64,000 nt of DNA from Pseudomonas sp. Leaf58 (lineage in GTDB: Bacteria; Pseudomonadota; Gammaproteobacteria; Pseudomonadales; Pseudomonadaceae), in the NCBI RefSeq assembly GCF_003627215.1, contig NZ_CP032677.1, positions 4,531,501 through 4,595,500 on the forward strand, written 5' to 3'. Under the pieces are notes generated by a model. That model saw only the letters and a list, made by a program, of their open reading frames with translations, was not told the origin of the DNA and searched no databases. This document shows positions 36,106 to 44,935 of the stretch, piece by piece. The translations under genes were made by a program, and so were the position numbers. Every line of letters begins with the position of its first letter. Position 1 is the stretch's first letter.

Positions 36106-37773
36106 TTACTTGACGATCATCCCCACCCCGCGCCCGCGTGGATCGGAAGCGGTCTCCAGCTTCGCCCCATCCACCCGGATCGCCTGGATATCGCCCATCT
36201 CCCAGCCCTGGTCCTCCAGCACATAGCCCATCTTCTTCAGTCCATCAGCCACTGGCCCGGTCAACGGCGCATAGCTGTCGAAGTAGATAGTGTCCTTGGG
36301 CAGCAACTGATGGTGCACGCGCTGCGCCGCCACCGCCTTGTCCAGCGGCATGCCGTAGTCGTACAGGTTGTTCATCACCTGGAAGATAGAGGTGAAAATC
36401 CGCGAGCCACCCGGCGTACCGATAACCAGCGCAACCTTGCCATCGCGGGTCATCAGGCTAGGGCTCATGGACGACAACATGCGCTTGCCCGGCGCAATGG
36501 CATTGGCATCGCCGCCCACCACACCAAAGGCATTCGCCGCCCCCGGCTTGGCGCTGAAGTCGTCCATCTCGTCGTTGAGCAGGAAGCCGGCACCTTTCAC
36601 CACCACGCCACTGCCGTAGTCGAGATTGAGGGTGTAGGTGTTGCTGACCGCGTTACCCTGTTTGTCGACGATCGAGAAGTGCGTGGTTTGGTGCGGTTCC
36701 AGGCCCGGCTTGACTTGGTCGGTGGCGGAAATGGCCTGCGGGTTGACCTGCGCGGCGCGCTTGGCCAGGTAGTCCTTGGCCACCAGCTGGTCCACGGGCA
36801 CCTGGGTGAAGGCTGGGTCACCCAGGTAGTCGGCACGGTCGGCGAACACCCGCTTCTCGATCTCGGCCAACAGGTGGATGTACTGCGCCGAGTTGTGCGC
36901 CACCCCTTTGAAGTCTGCGGCGCGGTTTTCCTTGATGCCTAGCAGCTGGGCCAGGGCGACGCCGCCAGAGCTTGGCGGTGGCGCGGTGTAGACCACATTG
37001 CCACGCCAGCTCACGGCCATCGGCTCACGCCATACAGCCTTGTAGTCCTTTAGGTCCTGTTTGCTGATCAAGCCCTTGTCGGCCTGCATCTGCGCCACCA
37101 GCAGGTCGGCGGTCTTGCCTTGGTAGAACTCGCTCACACCCTTGTCGGCGATACGTTCGAGGGTCTGGGCCATCTCCGGCTGCTTGAACAACTCACCGAC
37201 TTTCATGCTGCCAAAGTAGTCGTTGAAGTTGGTCGCGGTCTTGAACATGCCTTGCGCATCGTTGCGGTACTGGTACTGCTTTTCGGCCACCTTGAAACCG
37301 TTTTTGGCATAGCCGATGGCCGGGGTCAGCAGTTCGCTCCAGGGCAACTTGCCGAACTTCTGGTGCGCCTCCCACAGGCCCATCACCGTACCAGGTACGC
37401 CAGCGGCGCGTGCCCCGACCAGGCTGAGGTTCTCGATGACCTCGCCCTTGTCGTCCAGGTACATGTTGCGTGTGGCGGCCTTGGGCGCGACTTCGCGGTA
37501 GTCGAGGAAGTAGGGCTTGCCATCGACGAACAGGGTCATGAAGCCGCCGCCTCCGATGTTGCCGGCTTCGGGGTAAGTCACCGCGAGGGTAAAGGCCGTG
37601 GCCACTGCCGCATCCACCGCGTTGCCGCCTTTCTTGAGGATGTCGGCGGCCACCTGTGCACCATATTGATCGGGCGCGGCCACCGCGCCGCCCTCCAGGT
37701 TGGCGGCGTAAACCGAGGAACAGCTCAGGATCGCGGCTGCAAGAGCCAGGTACTGGAACGGAACGCTACGCAT
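36106..37773 (-). CDS. ggt: Gamma-glutamyltranspeptidase
   Basis: A 555-residue periplasmic enzyme that hydrolyses or transfers the gamma-glutamyl group of glutathione. A signal peptide (1-23, ending SVYA) is followed by the large subunit; autocleavage before Thr363 in QTTHFS creates the nucleophile of the small subunit. The GG loop that closes the site is in MLSSMSPSLM. AAGGAAG precedes the ATG at 37773. The family usually has 550-590 residues, so it is complete. Confidence 0.95.
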   Translation of the reverse strand: MRSVPFQYLALAAAILSCSSVYAANLEGGAVAAPDQYGAQVAADILKKGGNAVDAAVATAFTLAVTYPEAGNIGGGGFMTLFVDGKPYFLDYREVAPKAATRNMYLDDKGEVIENLSLVGARAAGVPGTVMGLWEAHQKFGKLPWSELLTPAIGYAKNGFKVAEKQYQYRNDAQGMFKTATNFNDYFGSMKVGELFKQPEMAQTLERIADKGVSEFYQGKTADLLVAQMQADKGLISKQDLKDYKAVWREPMAVSWRGNVVYTAPPPSSGGVALAQLLGIKENRAADFKGVAHNSAQYIHLLAEIEKRVFADRADYLGDPAFTQVPVDQLVAKDYLAKRAAQVNPQAISATDQVKPGLEPHQTTHFSIVDKQGNAVSNTYTLNLDYGSGVVVKGAGFLLNDEMDDFSAKPGAANAFGVVGGDANAIAPGKRMLSSMSPSLMTRDGKVALVIGTPGGSRIFTSIFQVMNNLYDYGMPLDKAVAAQRVHHQLLPKDTIYFDSYAPLTGPVADGLKKMGYVLEDQGWEMGDIQAIRVDGAKLETASDPRGRGVGMIVK

Positions 37774-37890
37774 GACACTTCCTTGGTGTTGTTTTTGTTG
37801 AGCACCCAGTAAGGTCGAAGTGGATCGACTATGCAATAAACCTGTTGAATATTCGCCGTCGATGGACAGGCGCTGTCGCCTTCAGACAAT

Positions 37891-38787
37891 TCAGCAGGCG
37901 TACATCGCCAACTTGCGCTGGATGAAATCGAGGAAGCACTGGATACGCAACGCCAGTTGGGTGTTGCGGTAGTACACGGCATGGATCGGCTGGCGATAGC
38001 CGTTGTTGGCTTCACTGAGCAACACCTGCAGGCGCCCGCTGCGGATGTCCTCGTGGGTCATGAAGTGCGACAGGCTGACGATGCCCTCGCCAGCCAGCGC
38101 CAGCTGGCGCAAGGTTTCGCCACTGGAGGCGATCAACGCCGGGCGGATGCTCCAGCGGTCACCCTGGGCGTGGCGCAGCGGCCAGTGGTTGAGCGATTCG
38201 GGCTGGCTGAAACCTAGCAGGCAGTGCTGGGCCAGGTCCTCGACCCGCTGTGGCGTGCCGTGCTGCTCGAGATATGCCGGGCTGGCCAGCACTTGCACCG
38301 GGCTGCAACCCAGGTTGCGCGCGTGCAGGCTGGAGTCGGCCAGTTCACCGATGCGGATCGCCACATCGGTGCTCTGTTCCAGCAGGTCGATAATCAGGTC
38401 GTCGGTATTAAGCTCCAGCTCGATGCCCGGGTACTGGCGGCGGAACTCACCGATCCACGGCAGGATGGCATGCAGCATGAACGGCGCCGCGGCGTTGATG
38501 CGCAGGCGCCCGGTGGGGGTCTGGTGGTGCATCGACAGGCGCTCTTCCATCTCGTCCATTTGCTCCAGCACCAAGCGCGCGCGCTCGAGGAAGAAGCGGC
38601 CTTCCTCGGTCAGGTCCATGCGCCGCGTGGTGCGGTTGACCAGCGTGGTGCCCAGCTTGCCCTCCAGGCGCGACAGGGTGCGGCTGACGGCGGACGGGGT
38701 CTGGCCCATTTGCTCGGCTGCGGCGGAAATCGAGCCGCAGTCGATGACGGCAACGAACACCTGGAGTTCTTCGGATCGGGTTTTCAC
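37891..38787 (-). CDS. LysR-family transcriptional regulator (near ggt and mdaB)
   Basis: A 298-residue LysR protein: winged helix at 1-60 (GSISAAAEQMGQTPSAVSRTLSRLE) and a periplasmic-binding-like effector domain at 90-295 (TGRLRINAAAPFMLHAILPWI). It lies 99 bases downstream of mdaB on the same strand, so it may be co-expressed with mdaB and regulate it; that gap holds a REP element. The effector is unknown. Confidence 0.88.
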   Translation of the reverse strand: MKTRSEELQVFVAVIDCGSISAAAEQMGQTPSAVSRTLSRLEGKLGTTLVNRTTRRMDLTEEGRFFLERARLVLEQMDEMEERLSMHHQTPTGRLRINAAAPFMLHAILPWIGEFRRQYPGIELELNTDDLIIDLLEQSTDVAIRIGELADSSLHARNLGCSPVQVLASPAYLEQHGTPQRVEDLAQHCLLGFSQPESLNHWPLRHAQGDRWSIRPALIASSGETLRQLALAGEGIVSLSHFMTHEDIRSGRLQVLLSEANNGYRQPIHAVYYRNTQLALRIQCFLDFIQRKLAMYAC

Positions 38788-38854
38788 ATCGGGGCCTGTG
38801 GTTGGTCTGTGCAGGGACTAGATAGCCGCTTGTGGGTGCCAAGTCCAGCGGTGC

Positions 38855-38897
38855 CTGTACTGGCCTCTTCGCCGGCAAGCCCGCGCCTACACAGCCT
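38855..38897. repeat. Single REP element overlapping the 3' end of mdaB
   Basis: CTCTTCGCCGGCAAGCCCGC (38864-38883) with the flank GCCTACAC. The element runs over the stop codon of mdaB (38887-38889), so it contributes a few coding bases. Confidence 0.65.
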
Positions 38898-39477
38898 TGC
38901 CGAACACCTTGTCCAAATGCGCTTCATAGGCCGCCAGGGCCGCCGGCACGTCTGGGCGTTTCATCACGTCCACAGCCAGGAAGGTCGGCAACCCGGTCAT
39001 GCCGAGGAACTGGTTGGCCTTGTGGAACGGGAAGTACACCGCATCCACGCCCTTGCCTTCGAAGAAGTCGCTTGGGTCATCGAAAGCCTGCTGCGGGGCG
39101 TTCCAGGTCAGCGCCAGCATGTACTGCTTGCCGTGCACCAGGCCACCGCTGCCGTACTTCTGCGAGTGGTCCGAACGGGTACGGCCATCGTTGGCGTAGA
39201 GGCTGCCGTGGCCTGCGGTGAATACGTCATCGATGTACTTCTTCACGGTCCATGGCGCGCCCATCCACCAGCCTGGCATCTGGTAGATCACCACATCAGC
39301 CCAGAGGAATTTCTCTACCTCTTCCTGGGCGTCGTAGCCGCCGTCGATAAAGGTTTGGCGCACATCGAAACCGGCGCGGTCCAAATGAGCGATGGCCGTT
39401 TCGTGCAAGGTCGCGTTGAGGCGACCCTCGGAGTGAGCGAACTGTTTACCACCATTGAGCAAAAGGATCTTTTTCAT
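38887..39477 (-). CDS. mdaB: NADPH:quinone reductase MdaB
   Basis: A 196-residue flavodoxin-fold enzyme of the modulator-of-drug-activity B family. The start MKKILLLNGGKQFAHSEG is the FAD phosphate loop; YQMPGWWMGAPWTVKKYIDDVF is the family signature. It reduces quinones by two electrons and so limits redox cycling. In E. coli mdaB is next to ygiN, a quinol monooxygenase; here a YgiN-like gene is divergent from it across 154 bases, so the partnership is kept. Confidence 0.92.
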   Translation of the reverse strand: MKKILLLNGGKQFAHSEGRLNATLHETAIAHLDRAGFDVRQTFIDGGYDAQEEVEKFLWADVVIYQMPGWWMGAPWTVKKYIDDVFTAGHGSLYANDGRTRSDHSQKYGSGGLVHGKQYMLALTWNAPQQAFDDPSDFFEGKGVDAVYFPFHKANQFLGMTGLPTFLAVDVMKRPDVPAALAAYEAHLDKVFGKAV

Positions 39478-39631
39478 GCGGGCCTCGGGAAAATGTCAGG
39501 CCGGCAGGTTAAAAGCTCGCGAGCGTGGGATACAGCAGCGACAGGGCAAAATACAATTGACCTGAAGTCACGAATAAGCATCGCATTATTGCCGTAGAAT
39601 CGCGTCACCTCCCTTTACCGAGTAGCGACCC

Positions 39632-39946
39632 ATGAGCGAGCAGTACGCCTTCATCCTCAAAGCCAAGACCCGCCCGGAAATGGCCGAAGCCTTCGAGACC
39701 CTGTTCCGTGCCTACGTCGAGCCAAGCCGTCAGGAGCCGGGCTGCATCGAGTACCACATGCTGCGGGACAAGCACGACCCGAGCCTGTTCGTGTTCTTTG
39801 AGGTCTGGGCTGACAAGGCCGCGCTGGATGTGCACTCGGCCCTGCCACACATGAGCGCATTCTTTGAAAAGCGCATGGACTACCTGGAGCGCGATTTCGA
39901 CATCCAGATGATCGACATGCTTAGCGCTTCGTCAGCTAATCGCTAA
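39632..39946 (+). CDS. YgiN-like quinol monooxygenase
   Basis: A 104-residue ABM-domain protein. FILKAKTRPEMAEAFETLF, EPGCIEYHMLRD and FVFFEVWADKAALDVHSALPHM are typical of the YgiN family, which oxidises quinols without cofactor. With MdaB it would complete a quinone redox cycle. The intergenic region has an inverted repeat AATAA-N8-TTATT (39573-39590) that could bind a regulator. Confidence 0.82.
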   Translation: MSEQYAFILKAKTRPEMAEAFETLFRAYVEPSRQEPGCIEYHMLRDKHDPSLFVFFEVWADKAALDVHSALPHMSAFFEKRMDYLERDFDIQMIDMLSASSANR

Positions 39947-40013
39947 CCACTAGTTGGTCGGCCTGGGCGCTGGCAGCGCATTGGCGTACCCCTGACCGGC
40001 TGACGGGGTGGAT

Positions 40014-40065
40014 GGCACGGGCTTGGCCCGTGTTCGCGGGTAAACCCGCTCCTACAGGGTATGCG
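40014..40065. repeat. Single REP element upstream of the ynb-like cluster
   Basis: GTTCGCGGGTAAACCCGCTC (40032-40051) followed by CTACAGGG is a REP core; the GCACGGGCTTGGCCCGTG stem just before it (40017-40034) is separate. Confidence 0.7.
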
Positions 40066-40146
40066 CTGCTATTCCTGTGTGGGTTTACCTGCGTACAAGG
40101 CTCGCACACAATGGCGCGATCACGCCCCACCGAAAAGGATTTCCCA

Positions 40147-40752
40147 GTGGCATCGATCTACCAGCTGAAACCGCGCTTCCAGGCGCTGCTCCGTCCCGCC
40201 GTGCAGCGCCTGTACGAGCGCGGCGTCACCGCCAACCAAGTCACCGTCGCTGCCGCCCTGGTGTCAATCCTGCTGGGCCTGCTGCTGGCCACCCTGCCCC
40301 ATGTCACTTGGCTGTTCATCCTGCTGCCGGTCTGGATGCTGCTGCGCATGGCCCTGAACGCCGTAGACGGTATGCTCGCCCGGGAATTCGGCCAGCAATC
40401 TACCCTCGGCGCCTACCTCAATGAACTCTGCGATGTGATCGCCGACGCCGCCCTCTACCTGCCTTTTGCCTTGCTGGCAGGGGTATCGCCAAGCCTGGTG
40501 GTACTGGTAGTGCTCAGCGCCACCTTCAGCGAATACGCCGGTGTCATGGGCCCACTGGCCGGTGCCTCGCGGCGCTACGACGGGCCCATGGGCAAGAGCG
40601 ACCGAGCATTTGCCTTCGGCGTGCTCGGCACCGGTGTCGCCTTCGGCCTGCTGAACGGTGCCTGGATCAACGGCCTGTTGCTGGTGATCCTGGCACTCTC
40701 GCTCTATACCCTCTACAACCGGGTTCGCCAGGGGCTGGCCGAAACCCGTTGA
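40147..40752 (+). CDS. ynbA: CDP-alcohol phosphatidyltransferase (YnbA-like)
   Basis: A 201-residue inner-membrane enzyme with about six helices. The CDP-alcohol phosphatidyltransferase motif DG-x2-AR-x8-G is present (DGMLAR at 74-79), but the third acidic residue is Asn92 (GAYLNELCD) instead of Asp; Asp96 and Asp100 follow. The enzyme class joins CDP-diacylglycerol to an alcohol or alcohol phosphate; the acceptor is unknown. The GTG at 40147 has AAAAGGA at 7 bases; an ATG at 40111 with weaker AAGG would add 12 residues. It is the first gene of a six-gene cluster resembling E. coli ynbABCD. Confidence 0.82.
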   Translation: MASIYQLKPRFQALLRPAVQRLYERGVTANQVTVAAALVSILLGLLLATLPHVTWLFILLPVWMLLRMALNAVDGMLAREFGQQSTLGAYLNELCDVIADAALYLPFALLAGVSPSLVVLVVLSATFSEYAGVMGPLAGASRRYDGPMGKSDRAFAFGVLGTGVAFGLLNGAWINGLLLVILALSLYTLYNRVRQGLAETR

Positions 40753-40782
40753 GCCTACTGCCGTCGTAAAAGGACGTTGACC

Positions 40783-42537
40783 ATGCGCCAAGCGCAAGCG
40801 CTGCACTTCTCTACCCATGACGGTGTTGAGTTGCACTACCGTCATTGGCCTGCCACCCGCAACGAACACCAGCCACGTCGGGCCGTGGTGATGTTCCACC
40901 GTGGTCACGAACACGGTGGGCGCATGGCCCACCTGGCCGATGAACTGGACATGCCAGGCTACGACTTCTTCGCCTGGGACGCCCGTGGCCACGGCCAGTC
41001 GCCGGGGGCGCGGGGCGACAGCCCGGGGTTCGCCACCAGCGTGCGCGATGTACAAACCTTCATTGAGCATATCCAGGCTCAGCATGGCATCGCCGAACAG
41101 GACCTGGTGGTACTGGCGCAGAGCGTCGGTGCGGTGCTGGTCGCCACCTGGGCGCACGACTACGCGCCCAAGGTGCGTTGCCTGGTGCTGGCCTCGCCGG
41201 CGTTCAAGGTCAAGCTGTACGTGCCGTTCGCCCGCCCCGGCCTGAAGCTGCTGAGGGCCTTGCGCGGCAACTTCTTCGTCAACAGCTACGTCAAACCACG
41301 CCTACTTACCCACGACCCCGAGCGGGTCATGTCGTACGTGGCCGACCCGCTGATCAGCCGGCCGATTTCGGTGACCATGCTGCTGGGCCTGTACGACGCC
41401 GCCGACCGCGTGGTGGCAGACGCCCAAGCCATTCAGCTGCCAACCCAGCTGCTGGTGTCCGGGGCCGACTTGGTGGTCGAGCGGCAGCCGCAGGAACGCT
41501 TTTTCGAGCGTTTGGGCAGTGCGCGCAAGGAAATGCACATCCTCCCGGGCTTCTTCCATGACACCCTGGGCGAGCGTGAGCGGGCGCATGCACTGCGGCG
41601 TATCGAGCGATTCGTCGAGCACTGCTTCAGCCACCCCGCCGCGGTGCCTTCGCTGCTCGATGCCGACAAGGCTGGCGCCAGTTGCGCCGAGGCCGAAAGC
41701 CTGGCCGCGCCGTTGCCACGCAATTCGCCCCGCGCGCTTTACTGGCGCGCCACGCGTGCCGGGCTGCACGTGGGCAAGGGGCTGTCCGCCGGCGTAAAGC
41801 TGGGTTTCGACACTGGTTTCGACTCTGGCAGCACCCTTGACTACGTGTACCGCAACCAGCCGACCGGCAAAGGCAAGCTGGGCCGCCTGGTCGACCAGAA
41901 CTACCTCAACGCCATCGGCTGGCGTGGCATTCGCCAGCGCAAGCTACACGTCGAGGAGCTGCTGCGCCTGGCCATCGCCCGCCTGCGCGAACAACAGCGG
42001 GCGGTGCACATTGTCGATATCGCCGCGGGTCATGGCCGCTACATCCTCGAGGCCCTGCAGGCACTTAAGCAACTGCCAGACTCGATCCTGCTGCGCGACT
42101 ACAGCGAACTGAACGTGCAGCAGGGCAGCGCGCTGATTGCTGAAAAAGGCCTGGCCGACATTGCCCGTTTCGTCCACGGTGATGCCTTCGACCGCCAAAG
42201 CCTGGCCACACTGGAACAACCACCGACCCTGGCCGTGGTCTCGGGCCTGTACGAACTGTTCCCCAGCAATCACCAGGTAGGCAACTCGCTGGCAGGCCTT
42301 GCCGACGCGGTAGAAGAAGGCGGCTACCTGGTCTACACCGGCCAGCCGTGGCACCCGCAACTGGAAATGATCGCCCGCGCCCTGACCAGCCACCGCGGCG
42401 GCGAGGCCTGGGTAATGCGCCGCCGCAGCCAGGCCGAAATGGACCAGCTGGTAGCGGCAGCAGGGTTCCGCAAGTTGGCCCAGCGCATTGATGAGTGGGG
42501 CATTTTCAGCGTCTGCCTGGCACAACGGGTGCGCTGA
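40783..42537 (+). CDS. ynbC: Alpha/beta hydrolase-methyltransferase fusion (YnbC-like)
   Basis: A 584-residue two-domain protein. Residues 1-280 are a lysophospholipase-like alpha/beta hydrolase (FAWDARGHGQS; nucleophile in LAQSVGAV; histidine in GFFHDTLGE). Residues 320-584 are a class I SAM-dependent methyltransferase with the loop IVDIAAGHGRYI and VVSGLYELF. The fusion is seen in E. coli YnbC. It probably acts on a lipid made by the neighbouring enzymes, trimming an acyl chain and methylating the product; this is inference. AAAGGA lies 9 bases before the ATG at 40783. Its stop directly precedes the start of the next gene. Confidence 0.85.
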   Translation: MRQAQALHFSTHDGVELHYRHWPATRNEHQPRRAVVMFHRGHEHGGRMAHLADELDMPGYDFFAWDARGHGQSPGARGDSPGFATSVRDVQTFIEHIQAQHGIAEQDLVVLAQSVGAVLVATWAHDYAPKVRCLVLASPAFKVKLYVPFARPGLKLLRALRGNFFVNSYVKPRLLTHDPERVMSYVADPLISRPISVTMLLGLYDAADRVVADAQAIQLPTQLLVSGADLVVERQPQERFFERLGSARKEMHILPGFFHDTLGERERAHALRRIERFVEHCFSHPAAVPSLLDADKAGASCAEAESLAAPLPRNSPRALYWRATRAGLHVGKGLSAGVKLGFDTGFDSGSTLDYVYRNQPTGKGKLGRLVDQNYLNAIGWRGIRQRKLHVEELLRLAIARLREQQRAVHIVDIAAGHGRYILEALQALKQLPDSILLRDYSELNVQQGSALIAEKGLADIARFVHGDAFDRQSLATLEQPPTLAVVSGLYELFPSNHQVGNSLAGLADAVEEGGYLVYTGQPWHPQLEMIARALTSHRGGEAWVMRRRSQAEMDQLVAAAGFRKLAQRIDEWGIFSVCLAQRVR

Positions 42538-43872
42538 ATGAGCCCATCGCGCGAGCCTGGGCTGATCCGCCGCGGGGTGTTTTGGCTCCTGCTGCTGGGG
42601 CCGTTGTTTTTCCTCAGCTACGGGCTGGCGAACAACCATACGGCCGGGCGCAGCGATGTCGGCAGCCTGGTGTTCGGCTGGGAACGCAACATGCCGTTGT
42701 GGCCATGGACGATCATCCCGTACTGGTCGATCGACCTGCTCTACGGCTTGTCTTTCCTGCTGCCGCGCACCCGCCAGGAAATGGACCGGCATGCGCTGGC
42801 GCTGTTAACCGCACAGCTGATCAGCGTCAGCTGCTTCCTGCTCTGGCCATTGCGCTTCACCTTCGAACGGCCAGAGCTGGGTGGTGTGTTCGGCTGGCTG
42901 TTCGATGTGCTGATGGGCTTCGACAAGCCGTTCAACCAGGCGCCCTCGCTGCATATTGCGCTGCTGGTGATTATCTGGACGATGTTTGCCCGGCATGTGC
43001 GGCGCCAGCCCTGGCGTTGGTTGATGCATGGCTGGATGGCGCTGATTGGGGTGTCGGTGCTGACCACCTGGCAGCACCATTTCGTCGACGTGCCCACCGG
43101 GGCATTGGCGGGGTTTGCCTGTGTGTGGCTGTGGCCGCATCAGGGGCAGCTACCTTGGCAACAGGCACGCCTTGCCCGTGATGCCAAGCGCTGGCGCGTG
43201 GCGCTGTGCTACGCCGTTGGCGCCCTGTTGTGTGCGGCGCCAGCCGCCGTATTGGGCGGCGCCTGGCTATGGTTGGCCTGGCCGGCGGTGTCGTTGGCTT
43301 TGGTGGCGCTGAACTATGCCATGTGCGGCGCAGGCGGCTTTCAGAAAGGCGCCGACGGCCGTTTGTCGAATGCCGCCAACTGGCTGCTGGCGCCGTACCT
43401 GTTGGCGGCGTGGGCCAATTCACGGTTATGGACCAGGCGGCACCCGCAGGCGGATGAAGTGTGGGATGGCGTGTACTTGGGGCGGATTCCATGGCGTGGA
43501 ACACCATTCGCAGCAGTGGTCGATCTGTGCGCGGAGCTGCCGTGTAATGTTCGGGATGGCGCAGACCTTCGTAGGAGCGCGTCAGCCGTTGGCTATGCGT
43601 GTTTTCCTACCCTGGACCTGATAGTCCCGGACAGCCCTGTGCTGTACCAGGCTGCCACTGCAATCGAACGCCTGCGCTGCCAAGGCCCCGTGCTGGTCTG
43701 CTGCGCCTTGGGCTATTCGCGCAGCGCCAGCGCTGTGGCCGCCTGGCTGGTACTCACCGGCCGCTGCAGCGACGCCCAACAGGCTGAAGCGCTGATCCGC
43801 AAAGCCCGCCCCGGCATCGTCCTGCACCCTGCGCACCGCCAGGCTCTGCAACATCTGGGCGCACAACCATGA
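42538..43872 (+). CDS. ynbD: PAP2 / dual-specificity phosphatase fusion (YnbD-like)
   Basis: A 444-residue protein. The first 300 residues are membrane-embedded with a PAP2-like core (PSLHIALLV, then TWQHHFVDVPTGALAG as the HxxxD motif). The last 130 residues are a cytoplasmic cysteine phosphatase with the P-loop CALGYSR; the usual histidine before the nucleophile is a cysteine (VCCALGYSRS). PTPMT1, of the same phosphatase class, dephosphorylates phosphatidylglycerol phosphate, so a lipid phosphate is a plausible substrate. The gene starts one base after the upstream stop and overlaps the next gene by 4 bases. Confidence 0.82.
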   Translation: MSPSREPGLIRRGVFWLLLLGPLFFLSYGLANNHTAGRSDVGSLVFGWERNMPLWPWTIIPYWSIDLLYGLSFLLPRTRQEMDRHALALLTAQLISVSCFLLWPLRFTFERPELGGVFGWLFDVLMGFDKPFNQAPSLHIALLVIIWTMFARHVRRQPWRWLMHGWMALIGVSVLTTWQHHFVDVPTGALAGFACVWLWPHQGQLPWQQARLARDAKRWRVALCYAVGALLCAAPAAVLGGAWLWLAWPAVSLALVALNYAMCGAGGFQKGADGRLSNAANWLLAPYLLAAWANSRLWTRRHPQADEVWDGVYLGRIPWRGTPFAAVVDLCAELPCNVRDGADLRRSASAVGYACFPTLDLIVPDSPVLYQAATAIERLRCQGPVLVCCALGYSRSASAVAAWLVLTGRCSDAQQAEALIRKARPGIVLHPAHRQALQHLGAQP

Positions 43873-44300
43873 ACCTGCTGGTGGTGGCCAGCCTGCTGGG
43901 CCGTGGCAAACAGCTGGAGCGCTTGTCCGACGGCCTCAGCCTGCTGGCGCTGGCCTATGGCCTGGCGCCTTTGCTGGGTGCCCCGCTACTACCGCTGGCC
44001 AGCCTGCTGTGCAGCGTGCTGCTGTTACTCGGTGTGCTGCACAAGTACTGGGCTGTGCGCGTGGCCGTGGATGCCGAACTGTTCGCCCACCTCGCCAAGA
44101 GCAGTGACCTGGCGGCAGACACCCAGGCCCTGGACCTCGCCCTGTTCCAACTGAAACTCAAACCGCAAGCCACCGACGCCCGCGCCTGGCCCGCCCGCAG
44201 CCAGGCCGCGCTGGCCCTGCTGCGCCGCCAGGCTGTGTGCCTGGGCCTGCAGCTGACGCTGGCCTTGGCTGCCCTGCTGACATTGCCTTTGAAGGGATGA
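43869..44300 (+). CDS. Uncharacterised membrane protein in the ynb-like cluster
   Basis: A 143-residue protein of unknown family. It has two close N-terminal hydrophobic helices (about 20-40 and 42-60), a soluble middle with KYWAVRVAVDAELFAHLA, and a C-terminal helix (about 118-138). The composition is extremely rich in leucine and alanine. The ATG overlaps the phosphatase stop (ATGA), so it is translationally coupled. I recognise no motif; it may be a small partner subunit of the lipid enzymes. Confidence 0.7.
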   Translation: MNLLVVASLLGRGKQLERLSDGLSLLALAYGLAPLLGAPLLPLASLLCSVLLLLGVLHKYWAVRVAVDAELFAHLAKSSDLAADTQALDLALFQLKLKPQATDARAWPARSQAALALLRRQAVCLGLQLTLALAALLTLPLKG

Positions 44301-44310
44301 TTACCCACCC

Positions 44311-44934
44311 ATGCTCGCCAACCTCACGGCCTACCTGATCACCTCCGCCGCCCGCCTGATCACCGGCGCCCGTGCCCTGTGGCTGGGCTGCACGCCGTTG
44401 CCAGTACAGCGCCTGTACTTCGCCAACCACAGCAGCCACGGTGACTTCGTGCTGCTGTGGGCCTCACTGCCACAGCCGCTGCGCAAGCGTACCCGGCCGG
44501 TGGCCGGCGCCGACTACTGGGCCAAACCTGGCATTCGTGACTTCCTCATTCGCAAGGTCTTCAATGGCGTGCTGATCAACCGGCAACGCAGTGACGGCCA
44601 AGGCAGCCCGTTGCAGCCGGTTCTCGAAGCCGTGGCCCAGGGCGACTCGCTGATCTTCTTCCCGGAGGGTACGCGCAACCTGGGTGACGAGCCGCTGATG
44701 CCGTTCCGAAGCGGGCTTTACCACCTGGCGGCAGCCAACCCCGAGGTCGAGTTGGTGCCCGTATGGATCGCCAACCTCAACCGGGTGATGCCCAAGGGCC
44801 GCGCCCTGCCGTTGCCATTGCTGTGCACATTGAGCTTTGGCGAACCGCTGCACCTGCACGCTGATGAGAGCAAGCAGGCCTTTCTTGAGCGGGCCAGCCA
44901 GGCCTTGCTGAACCTGGCACCCAAGGAGGCCTGA
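44311..44934 (+). CDS. PlsC-type lysophospholipid acyltransferase
   Basis: A 207-residue acyltransferase with the catalytic NHSSHGD (H-x4-D) motif and the FPEGTRN motif that binds the glycerol phosphate. RPVAGADYW and RQRSDGQG fill the other conserved blocks. It would place an acyl chain on a lysophosphatidate-like acceptor. No clear long membrane helix precedes the HxxxxD motif other than a short N-terminal hydrophobic stretch. Housekeeping plsC should be elsewhere; this copy belongs to the ynb-like cluster, with one base between it and the next gene. Confidence 0.88.
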   Translation: MLANLTAYLITSAARLITGARALWLGCTPLPVQRLYFANHSSHGDFVLLWASLPQPLRKRTRPVAGADYWAKPGIRDFLIRKVFNGVLINRQRSDGQGSPLQPVLEAVAQGDSLIFFPEGTRNLGDEPLMPFRSGLYHLAAANPEVELVPVWIANLNRVMPKGRALPLPLLCTLSFGEPLHLHADESKQAFLERASQALLNLAPKEA

Positions 44935-44935
44935 C

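Noticed and set aside
43565..43600. Sequence CTTCGTAGGAGCG inside the phosphatase fusion gene, resembling the flank of a REP element
   Set aside because: The similarity is about 10 bases and the reading frame is intact; chance is a sufficient explanation.
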